From Pseudomonas asiatica (GTDB taxonomy: Bacteria; Pseudomonadota; Gammaproteobacteria; Pseudomonadales; Pseudomonadaceae), in assembly GCF_040214835.1 (NCBI RefSeq), contig NZ_CP157874.1:3476001-3540000 (forward strand): 64,000 bases of DNA, written 5' to 3'. Numbering within the stretch: position 1 is the first letter of the stretch; every line of letters begins with the position of its first letter. The notes under the pieces are model-generated. The model was not told the origin of the DNA. It saw only the letters and a program-made list of their open reading frames with translations, and made no database searches. Made by a program: the position numbers and the translations under genes. This document shows positions 16,829 to 25,440 of this stretch, piece by piece.

Positions 16829-18235
16829 TCAGACCCCCGGCACGCTCGGCTCGAAGGCCCCCTGCCGACGGCGGTTGACGAAGAAGTACGCCGCATAGCA
16901 CAGGGCAATGAAGCCAAAGCCCCAGTACAACGACGGCCGCTGGGTTTCATCCAGCGCCAGGAACACGAACAGCGAGCTGCACAGGGTGATGCACAGCAGC
17001 GGCACCAGCGGGTACAGCGGCGCCTTGTACTTCAGGTCCTGCAGTTGCCCACCTTCACGCAGGTAGACCTTGCGGAAGCGGTACTGCGCCAGGGCGATGA
17101 CGATCCAGGTCACGGTGCCGGACATGCCACTCACCGCCATCAACACCATGAACAGGGTGTCGGCGGCAACGAAACTGGTCATCAGCGAGATCAGCGCAAA
17201 GCACAGGGTGATGCTCAGCGCCCGCAACGGCACGCCACGCTTGCTCAGCGGCGACAGGCTTTTCGGCGCCATGCCGCTCTTCGACATGGCCCAGAGGATG
17301 CGCGTGGAGGCATACAACCCGGAGTTGCCCACCGAAAGGATGGCCGTGAGGATGACGAAGTTCATCAGGTCGGCGGCAAAGGGGATGCCGACCATGTCGA
17401 ACACCTGCACGAACGGGCTTTCCATCAGCCCGGCCTGCTCGAACGGCACGATGGCCGAGAGCACGGCAATCGCCAGCACGTAGAAGATCAGCACGCGGAA
17501 CACCACGTTGCGCACGGCCCGTGGGATGCTCTTTTCCGGGTGCTCGGTCTCGCCGGCCGCCACCCCCATGATTTCACAGCCCTGGAAGGCATAGACCACG
17601 GTCATCATCACCGCGAACACCGCCGACAGGCCATGGGGGAACAGCGACTCGCCCATCAGGTTGTCCAGCATCGGTGCCGGCGCCCCGCTGCTCAGCGGGA
17701 TGGCGCCGAAGATCACCAGCAGGCCGATGATGATGAAGCCGAGGATGGTCGCCACCTTGATCCCCGAGAACCAGTACTCCGCCTCGCCGAAGGCACGGGT
17801 GGCCAGGGCATTGAGGCCGAACAGCACGACCACGAACAGCGCCGACCAATACCAGATCGGTACCTCGGGGAACCAGCGGGTCATCAGCATGCCGGCGGCG
17901 GTGAACTCCAGGCCCACGGTGGTGGCCCAGCTCATCCAGTACACCCAGCCGATCATGAAGCCGGTGGCCGGGCCGATGAACTTGGTGGCGTGGGCCTGGA
18001 ACGAACCGGACACCGGCATCTGCACCGACAGCTCGCCCAGGCAGACCATCACCAGGTACATCAGCAAACCCGCGACCAGGTAGGCCAGGATCGCGCCTAT
18101 CGGGCCGCCCTGGTTGATGGTGACGCCCGAGCCCATGAACAGCCCGGTGCCGATCACCCCGCCCAGCGACAGCATGAAGATGTGCCGGCTTTTCAGCGCG
18201 CGGGTGAGCTGGATCTTTTCGCGGTTGTCAGTCAT
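16829..18235 (-). CDS. Amino-acid permease (APC family)
   Basis: A 468-aa inner-membrane transporter of the amino acid/polyamine/organocation family, AAT type. About twelve hydrophobic segments are visible. The first carries the family motif LSLGGVIGTGLFMGSGVTI, followed by GPIGAILAYLVAGLLMYLVM and GELSVQMPVSGSFQAHATKF. The motif GCEIMGVAAGETEHPEKSIP in the middle is also characteristic. It corresponds in position to the permease between aruS and the CoA genes in P. aeruginosa, so arginine or lysine (L or D) uptake is likely. The specificity is inferred. It is transcribed separately: an upstream gap of 217 bases holds paired CCAATAA motifs, and a REP pair follows. Confidence 0.85.
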   Translation of the reverse strand: MTDNREKIQLTRALKSRHIFMLSLGGVIGTGLFMGSGVTINQGGPIGAILAYLVAGLLMYLVMVCLGELSVQMPVSGSFQAHATKFIGPATGFMIGWVYWMSWATTVGLEFTAAGMLMTRWFPEVPIWYWSALFVVVLFGLNALATRAFGEAEYWFSGIKVATILGFIIIGLLVIFGAIPLSSGAPAPMLDNLMGESLFPHGLSAVFAVMMTVVYAFQGCEIMGVAAGETEHPEKSIPRAVRNVVFRVLIFYVLAIAVLSAIVPFEQAGLMESPFVQVFDMVGIPFAADLMNFVILTAILSVGNSGLYASTRILWAMSKSGMAPKSLSPLSKRGVPLRALSITLCFALISLMTSFVAADTLFMVLMAVSGMSGTVTWIVIALAQYRFRKVYLREGGQLQDLKYKAPLYPLVPLLCITLCSSLFVFLALDETQRPSLYWGFGFIALCYAAYFFVNRRRQGAFEPSVPGV

Positions 18236-18337
18236 GGCGCACCTCGCCTTTGCGGCTGGTGCCAGGCCGCGCGGGGGTGCCGCGCGGAGTGGTAGGAAGG
18301 AGGGGCTGAGCGCTACGGCATGTCATTATTCTTGTCT

Positions 18338-18386
18338 CCAATAAGCCTCATGGACCGCGTGCAACACGGTTGCCATGGATTATTGG
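18338..18386. promoter_or_regulatory. Inverted CCAATAA pair upstream of the permease
   Basis: CCAATAA (18338-18344) and TTATTGG (18380-18386) are inverted and 42 bases apart, about four helical turns. Between them ATGGACCGCGTG and CACGGTTGCCAT form an imperfect inner dyad. It sits about 100-150 bases before the permease start and is a candidate AruR operator. The assignment is inferred. Confidence 0.42.
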
Positions 18387-18452
18387 AAACGGATGTAAGG
18401 TGCCGTTGTACGAACGGATCGAAGATGTAAAAAGTCGTAAGTTTTTTGTACG

Positions 18453-20705
18453 TCAGCTCTGGATCAGCTGTTCCAGGGTGACGCGGGCCTGGGCGAGCTC
18501 GGTGGCCAGCGGCGCGCCGAGCGCTTTCAATGCCTGTTCGTCATGCTGCCGGGCAGCGTCCTCAAGGCGTCGCAACAACGCAGCCAGGCCAGAAAAACCC
18601 AGGGAGTCGCAACTGCCGGCCAGACGGTGGGCCAGGTGCAGCACTTCGGTAAAGTCCTGGGCAGGCAGCGCCTCGGCCAACGCCGTGGCGTGATGTTCCA
18701 GCGACTGGCGCAGCACCTTCAACAGGCCTTGCAGCTTCTGTTCACCCAGCAGCGAGCGGTGGGTGTCCAGCAATGACCAGTCCATTGTCGCGTCGACGCC
18801 CGCCACTTCAGCGGGCGCCGCTTCGGCCAGCGCCCGGCGCAGGTTGTCCAGCCGCAGGGGCTTGGCCAGCACTCCCTGCATGCCGGCATCCAGGTACCCT
18901 GGCACTTGCCCCGGTTGCACGCCAGCCGTCAGTGCCAGGACCCGGCTGTGGCGGTTCGGCCCGGGCGTGGCACGCAGTTGCCGGCACAGCTCCACCCCGC
19001 TCATGCCGGGCAGGTGCACATCGAGCAGGATCAGGTCGAAGCGCCGCTGTGCGCAGGCCAGCAGGGCTTGCCCGGCGTCCTCGGCAAAGCTCACCCGGTG
19101 GCCATCGCGCAGCAGCAACCCACCGGCCACCTCGCGGTTCAATGCCACGTCCTCGACTACCAGGATATCCAGGCTGGCCAGGGGCGAAGGGGCTGGTGAG
19201 TTGGCCTGCACTGGCTGCCCGCGAGCCATGTCGAGTTCGAACCAGAAGCAACTACCCTGCCCTTGCACGCTGTCCAGGCCAATGCAGCCCCCCAGTTTTT
19301 CCACCAGGTGCTTGCAGATCGCCAGGCCCAGGCCGGTGCCGCCGTAGCGCCGGGCCACCGCCTCGCTGGCCTGGACGAAGCGGTCGAAGACCCTGGCCTG
19401 CACAGCCGGCTCGATGCCGATGCCATTGTCGCTGACCGACACCCGCACGCGCTGCGATCCCTGGTCACTGGCCAGTACCTGCACCGCAAGCCGCACCTGG
19501 CCGTGTTCGGTGAACTTGATGGCGTTGGCCAGCAGGTTGCTGAGCACCTGGCGCAGGTACTGTTCGGCACCGTGCTGGTACTCGGCCAATTGCTCGTCGA
19601 TGTCCAGCTGCAGGGCGTCGCCATTGTCCCGGGCCATGGGTTCGAGCAGCGCCAGCACTTCCTGGCACAACTGGCGTAGCGAAAAACCGACCAGCTCGGC
19701 GCGGCTCTCGCCCTCCTCGAGGCGGGCGAAATACAGCACCTCGTTGAGAATCGCCAGCAGCCCCTCGCCGGCCTTGTACAAGGCCTCGACGCGCTGGCGG
19801 TCGGCCGCCTCCAGCCGGCTTCCGCGCAGCAGCTCGGCCATGCCGAGTATGCCGTTGAGCGGTGTGCGCAGCTCATGGCTCATGGTCGCCAGGAAGCGTG
19901 ACTTGGCCAGGTTGGCGGCTTCGGCCTCGTCCTTGGCCCGGGCCAGGCTGGCGGTGCGCCGCTCGACCATGGCCTGCAGTTCGTCGCGCTTGTCCTGCAA
20001 CGCCAGGCGGTCGCGCTCGCGGCGCTCGATGTCACTGAGGATGGCGCGGCGCATGTCATCCAGGGCATTGGCCACGGTGTCGATCTCGTCCGGGCGCGTC
20101 GAGGTGCGGCGCCCCAGGCGCAACGGTTCCTGCCACTGGCCGGCGCCAATACGCCGGGCGAACTCGGCCATCACTTGCAGGTGGCGGGTGACCAGGCGGT
20201 AGAACAGCCCCGACAGCGCCACCGCCAGGCCACACAGGAACACGCCCATCCACAGCAGGCTGGCAAGGCCAGTGGCATACAGGCGCCTGTGCACCGCGCC
20301 CAGGTCGATGCTCACTTCCAGCTCGCCCAGATGCCTGGCCGGCCCCGAGGGCGGCTGGTAATCGAGGGGGAAGCGTTCGATGCGCAGCGGCCCCTTGGGC
20401 TCGGCGGCGCCACGCAGCAGCTGGAAATCGTCGCTGACCAGGCGCACCCGGGCGACATCGGAAAAGTCCACCAGGCCGCGCAGTTGTGTGTCCAGCTGTG
20501 CCTCGTCCAGGTCCCACAGGCTGCGCTCCAGGCTGGCCAGGTAACCGGCGCGGATCAACGCCATGCGCGCCTCGATATCGCGCATCTCGCGGCGGTACTC
20601 GAAATACAGCTGCACCGAGCTGGCCAGCACGGTGAAGCACAGGCTGAACAGCAGGATGAACAGCAGCAGGCGGCGCAGCAAGCCATCGGTGCGCAGGCGG
20701 ATCAT
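18453..20705 (-). CDS. aruS: Hybrid sensor histidine kinase AruS
   Basis: A 750-aa membrane sensor. There is a membrane segment at about 12-32, a periplasmic domain to about 145, and a second membrane segment at about 146-168. HAMP follows to about 225, then HisKA with H277 ([18 protein letters not shown]), HATPase ([42 protein letters not shown]), a receiver domain with D562 ([13 protein letters not shown]), and an HPt domain with H693 ([19 protein letters not shown]). This supports a His-Asp-His-Asp phosphorelay ending on AruR. Its ATG overlaps the stop of the binding-protein gene by four bases. The name comes from cluster context; in P. aeruginosa AruRS activates the arginine transaminase genes. 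Confidence 0.82.
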   Translation of the reverse strand: MIRLRTDGLLRRLLLFILLFSLCFTVLASSVQLYFEYRREMRDIEARMALIRAGYLASLERSLWDLDEAQLDTQLRGLVDFSDVARVRLVSDDFQLLRGAAEPKGPLRIERFPLDYQPPSGPARHLGELEVSIDLGAVHRRLYATGLASLLWMGVFLCGLAVALSGLFYRLVTRHLQVMAEFARRIGAGQWQEPLRLGRRTSTRPDEIDTVANALDDMRRAILSDIERRERDRLALQDKRDELQAMVERRTASLARAKDEAEAANLAKSRFLATMSHELRTPLNGILGMAELLRGSRLEAADRQRVEALYKAGEGLLAILNEVLYFARLEEGESRAELVGFSLRQLCQEVLALLEPMARDNGDALQLDIDEQLAEYQHGAEQYLRQVLSNLLANAIKFTEHGQVRLAVQVLASDQGSQRVRVSVSDNGIGIEPAVQARVFDRFVQASEAVARRYGGTGLGLAICKHLVEKLGGCIGLDSVQGQGSCFWFELDMARGQPVQANSPAPSPLASLDILVVEDVALNREVAGGLLLRDGHRVSFAEDAGQALLACAQRRFDLILLDVHLPGMSGVELCRQLRATPGPNRHSRVLALTAGVQPGQVPGYLDAGMQGVLAKPLRLDNLRRALAEAAPAEVAGVDATMDWSLLDTHRSLLGEQKLQGLLKVLRQSLEHHATALAEALPAQDFTEVLHLAHRLAGSCDSLGFSGLAALLRRLEDAARQHDEQALKALGAPLATELAQARVTLEQLIQS

Positions 20706-21478
20706 CGGGTGTCCGCCGGCAGGTTGACCATGTCGCGGTAGGTCACTTCGCTTTGCTCCAGCCAGCGCTCGATCTCGCCGGCCTGGTTCATGCGCAGCAA
20801 CTGCGCGTCGATTTCGTCCATATGCTGGCTCAAGGGCGATTGCCGTGATATCGCAACGCGCAGGTAGTCCACGCTCAGGGCCGTGGGCAATACGCGGATG
20901 TCCTGCGCCCCGGGCAGGTTTTCGATGAACAGCTGGCCGGTGCGCCGCTCCTGGATCACGTAGTCGATGCGCCCACGGATCAGCTTGCCGAAGTTCTGCT
21001 GGCTGGACGACACCCGTTCGATGTTCTGGTGGCGGGCAACGAAGCGGTCGAAATCGGCGCCGTAGCTTTCGCCGTACAGCAGGCCGCCACGGTAGCTGGC
21101 CAGGTCCTCCAGGCGCTGGAACTGCACTGGCCGCAGGCGGTTGTAGAACACCGCCACTTCCTCACGCACCACCGGCACCGTGGAAAAGCGCATGCGTTGG
21201 TCACGCTGGTCGCTGTTGTAGGCCAGCACCACGTCCACCCGCCCGGCGGCGGCGTCCATCAGGCAGCGCTTCCAGTTGCCCAGCACCACGGTCTGCACTT
21301 CGTAGCCCATGCGCGCGAACAGCTCTCGCACCACGGTGGGGGCCAGGCCACGCACCTGGTGGCCGTCACTCCAGGAAATCGGCGGGTACACCGGGTAGTC
21401 GCAATAGCGCACCGGCTGCCTTGCACTGGCTTGCACGGCGAACAATGCCAAGGCCAGCACCCAGGCGCTGCGGGTCAT
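20702..21478 (-). CDS. Periplasmic solute-binding protein (SBP_bac_3-like) between aruR and aruS
   Basis: A 258-aa exported protein. The signal peptide is MTRSAWVLALALFAVQASA, and then RQPVRYCDYPVYPPISWSDG and LAPTVVRELFARMGYEVQTV follow. These are marks of family 3 amino-acid-type binding proteins, together with GRVDVVLAYNSDQRDQRMRF, GKLIRGRIDYVIQERRTGQL and a C-terminal LLRMNQAGEIERWLEQSEVT. It overlaps aruR upstream and aruS downstream by four bases each (ATGA), so all three are made together. No transporter genes are beside it. The likeliest job is to bind the amino acid in the periplasm and signal through AruS, which is an inference. Confidence 0.82.
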   Translation of the reverse strand: MTRSAWVLALALFAVQASARQPVRYCDYPVYPPISWSDGHQVRGLAPTVVRELFARMGYEVQTVVLGNWKRCLMDAAAGRVDVVLAYNSDQRDQRMRFSTVPVVREEVAVFYNRLRPVQFQRLEDLASYRGGLLYGESYGADFDRFVARHQNIERVSSSQQNFGKLIRGRIDYVIQERRTGQLFIENLPGAQDIRVLPTALSVDYLRVAISRQSPLSQHMDEIDAQLLRMNQAGEIERWLEQSEVTYRDMVNLPADTR

Positions 21479-22191
21479 GCCGCCACGCTGGCGGTGAACA
21501 GGTAGCCGGTGCCGTGGATGGTGATGATCAGCTGGGGCTCGGCCGGGTCGTCGTGCAGCTTGCGCCGCAGGCGGCCGACCAGCACATCGATGGAGCGGTC
21601 GTTGGGCACCCACTCGCGGTTGCGGATCTGGTCCATCAACTGGTCGCGGCTGAGGGTGTGGCCGCTGTTGCGCAGGAACACGCTGAGCAACTGGAACTCG
21701 CCATGGGTCAGCAGGGTTTGCCCGCCACGGGCGTCGATCAGGCGCCGGCGGTCGGTGTCCAGTGCCCAGTCGGCGAACTGCTTCAGCGATTGCGCGCAGG
21801 CCGGCGCCGGGTGCACCTCGCGGGCATGGCGCACGCGGCGGATCAGGTTCTTGGCGCGGGATACCAGTTCGCGGGGGTTGAGCGGCTTGATCACGTAGTC
21901 GTCGGCGCCGCATTCCAGGCCGACGATACGGTCGATGTCGTCGTTGCGGCCGGTGATGAGGATGATGCCGACCTCCGAACGTACCCGCAGCTCGCGGGTC
22001 AGGGTGAGGCCGTCCTTGCCGGGCAGGCGGATGTCCAGCAGCACCAGGTCGACATCCTGGCTGCCGAGCAGGGCTTCGGCCTTTTCCGCGGTGTCGGCGC
22101 AGTGCACGTCATAGCCTTCCTGGGACAGATAGGCCTGCAGCAAGTCACGAATAAGCGGATCGTCATCGACGATCAATACCCGAGGCGTCAT
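21475..22191 (-). CDS. aruR: OmpR-type response regulator AruR
   Basis: A 238-aa two-component regulator. The receiver domain has the acidic pocket DDDPLIRD near the start, phospho-acceptor D53 (LVLLDIRLPGKDG) and the conserved lysine in YVIKPLNPRELVSR. The C-terminus is a winged helix (about 135-235: LTHGEFQLLSVFLRNSGHTL; RNREWVPNDRSIDVLVGRLR). It is first in the aruR-binding protein-aruS operon. Its upstream strand contains ACCAATAAAAA 20-30 bases before the ATG, the motif shared with the permease and aru operon promoters, so autoregulation is possible. Confidence 0.85.
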   Translation of the reverse strand: MTPRVLIVDDDPLIRDLLQAYLSQEGYDVHCADTAEKAEALLGSQDVDLVLLDIRLPGKDGLTLTRELRVRSEVGIILITGRNDDIDRIVGLECGADDYVIKPLNPRELVSRAKNLIRRVRHAREVHPAPACAQSLKQFADWALDTDRRRLIDARGGQTLLTHGEFQLLSVFLRNSGHTLSRDQLMDQIRNREWVPNDRSIDVLVGRLRRKLHDDPAEPQLIITIHGTGYLFTASVAA

Positions 22192-22210
22192 TGCGTGTCG
22201 TCTCTTTTTT

Positions 22211-22217
22211 TTATTGG
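22211..22217 (-). promoter_or_regulatory. CCAATAA motif upstream of aruR
   Basis: The minus strand reads ACCAATAAAAAAAAGAGACG leading into the aruR start at 22191. The same heptamer occurs before the permease and before the enoyl-CoA hydratase-headed operon. Function inferred only. Confidence 0.35.
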
Positions 22218-22266
22218 TTTGTTCTACACACTCGCGACAGCAGCGTACTCGTTACTGAACAGGCGA

Positions 22267-22911
22267 TCAACAGCCCTCCGGCAGGCTGAAGCGGCGCCGG
22301 CCACCGGCCTGCAGGCCATCGACCCAGGCCTCGCAGATCAGCACGCCCTGCTCGGGGGTGAAGGTACCGGGGTTGAGCCCCGACTCCAGCCACAGGCCAT
22401 CGAGCAAGGCGCTCAGGCTGATGGCCGCCAGGTCGGCATCGAAACCCTGCCAGCCCTCCTCCCCGGCCAGCGTGGCCAGCAGCCCGCTCAGTTCATTGCG
22501 GTATTCGCCATAGGAATGGTCATGCACCTGGTTGATCGCATCGGCGGTCTTCACCGCGCCCCAGAACGCCAGCCAGGCGTCGAGCAATTGCGGGTCGAGC
22601 AGCTCGGCGCAGAACGAGGCGCGGAAGAACGCCGACAACCGCTCGCGGGCATTGGGCGCGGCCTGGGCCATGGCCTCGCGCAGCAGGCCCATCACCCGGC
22701 CGGTGACCGCCATGTAGGCTTCGGCCACCAGCTCATCCTTGCCGGCGTAGTGATGGCTGATCAACCCGACCGAGACCCCGGCCTCGGCCGAAATCTTGCG
22801 GATCGACGCGCCCTGGAAGCCATGGCGCTTGAGGCATACCAGGGTCGCCTCGACCAGGTTGGCTTTGCGCAATTCCGGCAGCATGCGGTGATAGCGGGCT
22901 TCCTGGTTCAT
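22267..22911 (-). CDS. TetR-family regulator, BetI-like
   Basis: A 214-aa TetR repressor. The N-terminal helix-turn-helix is clear: ANLVEATLVCLKRHGFQGAS then IRKISAEAGVSVGLISHHYA and GKDELVAEAYMAV. The C-terminal ligand domain (WLAFWGAVKTADAINQVHDH; ALLDGLWLESGLNPGTFTPE) resembles BetI. I use ATG 22911 (MNQEARYH) because sequence further upstream is proline/serine-rich. It is divergent from an enoyl-CoA hydratase gene that starts about 100 bases away, which it may control. No bet genes are near, so the name betI is not justified. Confidence 0.82.
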   Translation of the reverse strand: MNQEARYHRMLPELRKANLVEATLVCLKRHGFQGASIRKISAEAGVSVGLISHHYAGKDELVAEAYMAVTGRVMGLLREAMAQAAPNARERLSAFFRASFCAELLDPQLLDAWLAFWGAVKTADAINQVHDHSYGEYRNELSGLLATLAGEEGWQGFDADLAAISLSALLDGLWLESGLNPGTFTPEQGVLICEAWVDGLQAGGRRRFSLPEGC

Positions 22912-22991
22912 CGGCGACTCTCGGGCTGGGGCTGGGCTGAACGACTGTACAACAAGCCGGACTGCGTGATAAACCCTTGGCACCCATGCCC

Positions 22992-23003
22992 ACAACAACA
23001 AAA
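22992..23003 (+). promoter_or_regulatory. Candidate Hfq/Crc CA tract
   Basis: ACAACAACAAAA lies ten bases before the ATG at 23013. This is a strong match to the A-rich AAN-repeat targets at which Hfq with Crc blocks translation during carbon-catabolite repression in Pseudomonas. Confidence 0.6.
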
Positions 23004-23012
23004 GCGGCTGCC

Positions 23013-23759
23013 ATGAACGACCTGATCACACGTGACCTGGACCAGGGCCTGCTGACCCTGGCCTTCAACCGCCCCGACAAGCTCAACGCCTTGAACACCG
23101 CCATGTACCAACAGCTGGGCGACCTGCTGCTGGCGGCAGGTGAAGACCCTGATGTCGAAGCCATCATCATCACCGGTGGGCCGCACTGCTTCAGCGCCGG
23201 CAATGACTTGCGCGACTTTCTCGACAACCCGCCCGCCGACCTGGACAGCCCGGTGTTCCGCCTGATGCGGGTGGTGATGGGCCTGGACAAACCGCTGATT
23301 GCCGCGGTCAGTGGTGCGGCGATAGGTATTGGTGCCACCTTGCTGTTGCATTGCGATCAGGTGCTGGTCAGCCGTACGACCAAGCTGCGCATCCCTTTCG
23401 CGCCATTGGGCGTGTGCCCGGAGTTTGGTTCCAGCCTGCTGCTGCCGCGCTTGCTTGGCCATGCCCGTGCGGCTCGCCTGCTGCTGGCAAACGAGTTGCT
23501 TGATGGCGAACGGATGGTGGCCTGGGGGCTGGCCAATGAACTGCATGAAGACGGTGAGCAGTGCCTTGCAGCTGCCCGGCGCTTGGCGCGGCAGCTGCAA
23601 GGCTACCCGCAGGCGGCGCTGCGCATCAGCAAGCGGCTGCTCAAGGACGGCCAACGGGCCGAGCTTGAGGCGACAGTGGCGCGGGAAAGCCGGTTGTTCA
23701 TCGAGTGCTTGCGCACTGAAGAAGCGCGAGCGGTGTTGCGAGGGTTGATCAAAGATTGA
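23013..23759 (+). CDS. Enoyl-CoA hydratase/isomerase family protein
   Basis: A 248-aa crotonase-fold protein. The oxyanion-hole segments are GGPHCFSAGNDLRDF and AVSGAAIGIGATLLLHCDQV, followed by IPFAPLGVCPEFGSSLLLPR, similar to short enoyl-CoA hydratase/isomerases. The ATG at 23013 (MNDLITRDL) is preferred over an upstream in-frame start because the CA tract at 22992 would then lie in the leader. A TetR gene is divergent. Its last 24 bases appear again, diverged, about 310 bases downstream (see findings). Substrate unknown. Confidence 0.85.
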   Translation: MNDLITRDLDQGLLTLAFNRPDKLNALNTAMYQQLGDLLLAAGEDPDVEAIIITGGPHCFSAGNDLRDFLDNPPADLDSPVFRLMRVVMGLDKPLIAAVSGAAIGIGATLLLHCDQVLVSRTTKLRIPFAPLGVCPEFGSSLLLPRLLGHARAARLLLANELLDGERMVAWGLANELHEDGEQCLAAARRLARQLQGYPQAALRISKRLLKDGQRAELEATVARESRLFIECLRTEEARAVLRGLIKD

Positions 23760-23889
23760 AAGCCTGGGGCCGCGTTGCGGCCCATCGCCGGCAAGCCAGC
23801 TCCCACCTCGACTGCATCGACCTCAAGCCTTGTGCAATACCTGTGCGAGCAACTGTCTTGTTCAAATTCCAAAAGTTGGCGCGATTCCC

Positions 23890-24005
23890 TGTAGGAGCGG
23901 CCTTGTGCCGCGAAAGGGGTGCGAAGCGCCCCCAGGACCTTCGCATCACCACAGCATTGCCGGGGCCGCTTTGCGGCCCTTTCGCGACACAAGGCCGCTC
24001 CTACA
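23890..24005. repeat. REP pair, first copy of a tandem duplicated unit
   Basis: TGTAGGAGCGGCCTTGTGCC onward is mirrored by CGCGACACAAGGCCGCTCCT ACA at 23983-24005. The inner part holds GGGGTGCGAAGCGCCCCC and GGGGCCGCTTTGCGGCCC hairpins. It is nearly identical to 24093-24208. Confidence 0.85.
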
Positions 24006-24092
24006 CGAGATATGAGCAAGCAAATGCTAAAGGTCGGCCAGCAGGCAATGTGCGGGGGCTAATCAAGAATTGAATAGGTTGACACGGTCCCT

Positions 24093-24208
24093 TGTAGGAG
24101 CGGCCTTGTGTCGCGAAAGGGGTGCGAAGCGCCCCCAGGATCTTCGCATCACCACAGCATTGCCGGGGCCGCTTTGCGGCCCTTTCGCGACACAAGGCCG
24201 CTCCTACA
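24093..24208. repeat. REP pair, second copy of a tandem duplicated unit
   Basis: This copy matches 23890-24005 over 116 bases with two mismatches that I can see (C/T in the GTGCCG/GTGTCG arm and in AGGACC/AGGATC). The offset is exactly 203 bases. Confidence 0.88.
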
Positions 24209-24384
24209 CGGGACCGCGTCATGCCCGATATATGAACAAGCCGGCCAGCAGACAGTGCCATGCACCGTGTTGGGCTCTTCGCGGGCACGCCCGCTCCCAC
24301 AGGTAATATGACACGCTCTCGAGCATAGCTCCTTGTGCAACAGCGCAGCCCAAAGGGCTGGGCTCATGGCCGGGATATGAGGTG

Positions 24385-25440
24385 CTAATAGCCGGTCATC
24401 TCCAGATACCCTCGCCCACCCGCACTCCCGGTCAAGCGCACTGGCCCCTCCCAGTACGGGAACCGCGTCTCCATCCAGGCCTGCGACTCCACAGCCTCGA
24501 CCTGCACATCCACGCCATGCCCCGGCACCTGCACCCGCCATCGCGTCGGCACCTGCTTGCCGTTCTTCTGCCGGGCCCAGGCCAGCGCCTGCAGCTGGAT
24601 CTGCGCACCCTGCAGTGCTACCACCTCACCCTGCGGGCCAACCCAGGTCCCGGCGCGATACGCCTCCCCCTGCATTTCGCGCACCTGGAACAGCATCAGC
24701 CTGGCGCCACTGTCCAGGTGCAGGGAAAACCAGTCCCAACCCGTCTGCCCGGCAGCCAGCGGCTGGCTGCTCCATTCCCGGTCCAGCCAGGCCTGGCCGG
24801 TGACTGCAATGCACTGGCCGCCACGCTGCACTTCCCCACTCACCCGATAGAACGGCTGACTGTAATAGTACGAAGCCTGCCCCTTGCCGGACTTCTCGCT
24901 GTAGCCCTGGTCCCCGTGCAGCACCAAGGGCCGATCGCTGTGCAGTTGCAGGTCATAGCGAAAGCCGTCACCACCGGCGACCATTTGCAGATGCTCGATG
25001 CCACTGCTGCCCTGCAACGACCAGTCATTGATCCACGCCCGGAACGGCTGGGCTTGCACGCCAGCCTGGCCGATACCCCCACGCGCCAAGGTTTCGCCAG
25101 ACCGATGCCCCCCGGGACCGGTCAACGCCGCGTGCCCCATCCACAGGTTCGGGCTGTTCCAGCCAGCAGTCTCGGGGCCTGGGCGCAGGGCCGAGCGAAA
25201 CAGCGTCCACTGCGCGCCCCAGTCCCGCCCCTGGAGGTCCTGAAGGTTGGCGGTGACATACCACCATTCGATGCGAAAGCCATCGTGGGCCCCGTGGTCC
25301 CGCGGAAATTCCAGGCGATGGCCGCGGCTTACCTGGCTGAACTCGCCCGCCTGCTGCCCGAGCCCGGCATAGCTTTGCTCGGCGGGCTGATCACAGCCGC
25401 CCAGCAACCCACACAGCAACAGCCAGGCGCTACGTTTCAT
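24385..25440 (-). CDS. AttH/CrtC-like lipocalin-fold lipoprotein
   Basis: A 351-aa lipoprotein. The signal MKRSAWLLLCGLLGGC ends in a lipobox with C16 as acylated residue and D at +2. The mature part carries the hydroxyneurosporene synthase/AttH signatures LEFPRDHGAHDGFRIEWWYV, GAQWTLFRSALRPGPE, YYYSQPFYRVSGEVQRGGQ, GQAWLDREWSSQPLAAGQTG and WDWFSLHLDSG. Its start overlaps the permease stop by 11 bases. With the ATPase and FtsX-type permease it forms an AttEFGH-like operon. The transported substrate is unknown. ATG 25440 is preferred over the TTG two codons earlier. Confidence 0.82.
   Translation of the reverse strand: MKRSAWLLLCGLLGGCDQPAEQSYAGLGQQAGEFSQVSRGHRLEFPRDHGAHDGFRIEWWYVTANLQDLQGRDWGAQWTLFRSALRPGPETAGWNSPNLWMGHAALTGPGGHRSGETLARGGIGQAGVQAQPFRAWINDWSLQGSSGIEHLQMVAGGDGFRYDLQLHSDRPLVLHGDQGYSEKSGKGQASYYYSQPFYRVSGEVQRGGQCIAVTGQAWLDREWSSQPLAAGQTGWDWFSLHLDSGARLMLFQVREMQGEAYRAGTWVGPQGEVVALQGAQIQLQALAWARQKNGKQVPTRWRVQVPGHGVDVQVEAVESQAWMETRFPYWEGPVRLTGSAGGRGYLEMTGY

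Larger units (their letters stand above)
23760..24384. other. Gene-free REP-rich spacer
   Basis: No credible gene. It contains a single REP-like element of another class (GGCAAGCCAGCTCCCA near 23790-23805), the two duplicated REP pairs, a half element TCTTCGCGGGCACGCCCGCT near 24278-24299, and a short hairpin CAGCCCAAAGGGCTG near 24347-24361. The same hairpin with one extra A recurs near 49397. Confidence 0.7.

Noticed and set aside
23890..24208. Repeat spacing that at first looked like a CRISPR or phage attachment array
   Set aside because: Only two units, palindromic REP structure, no cas genes, and no unique spacers of regular length.
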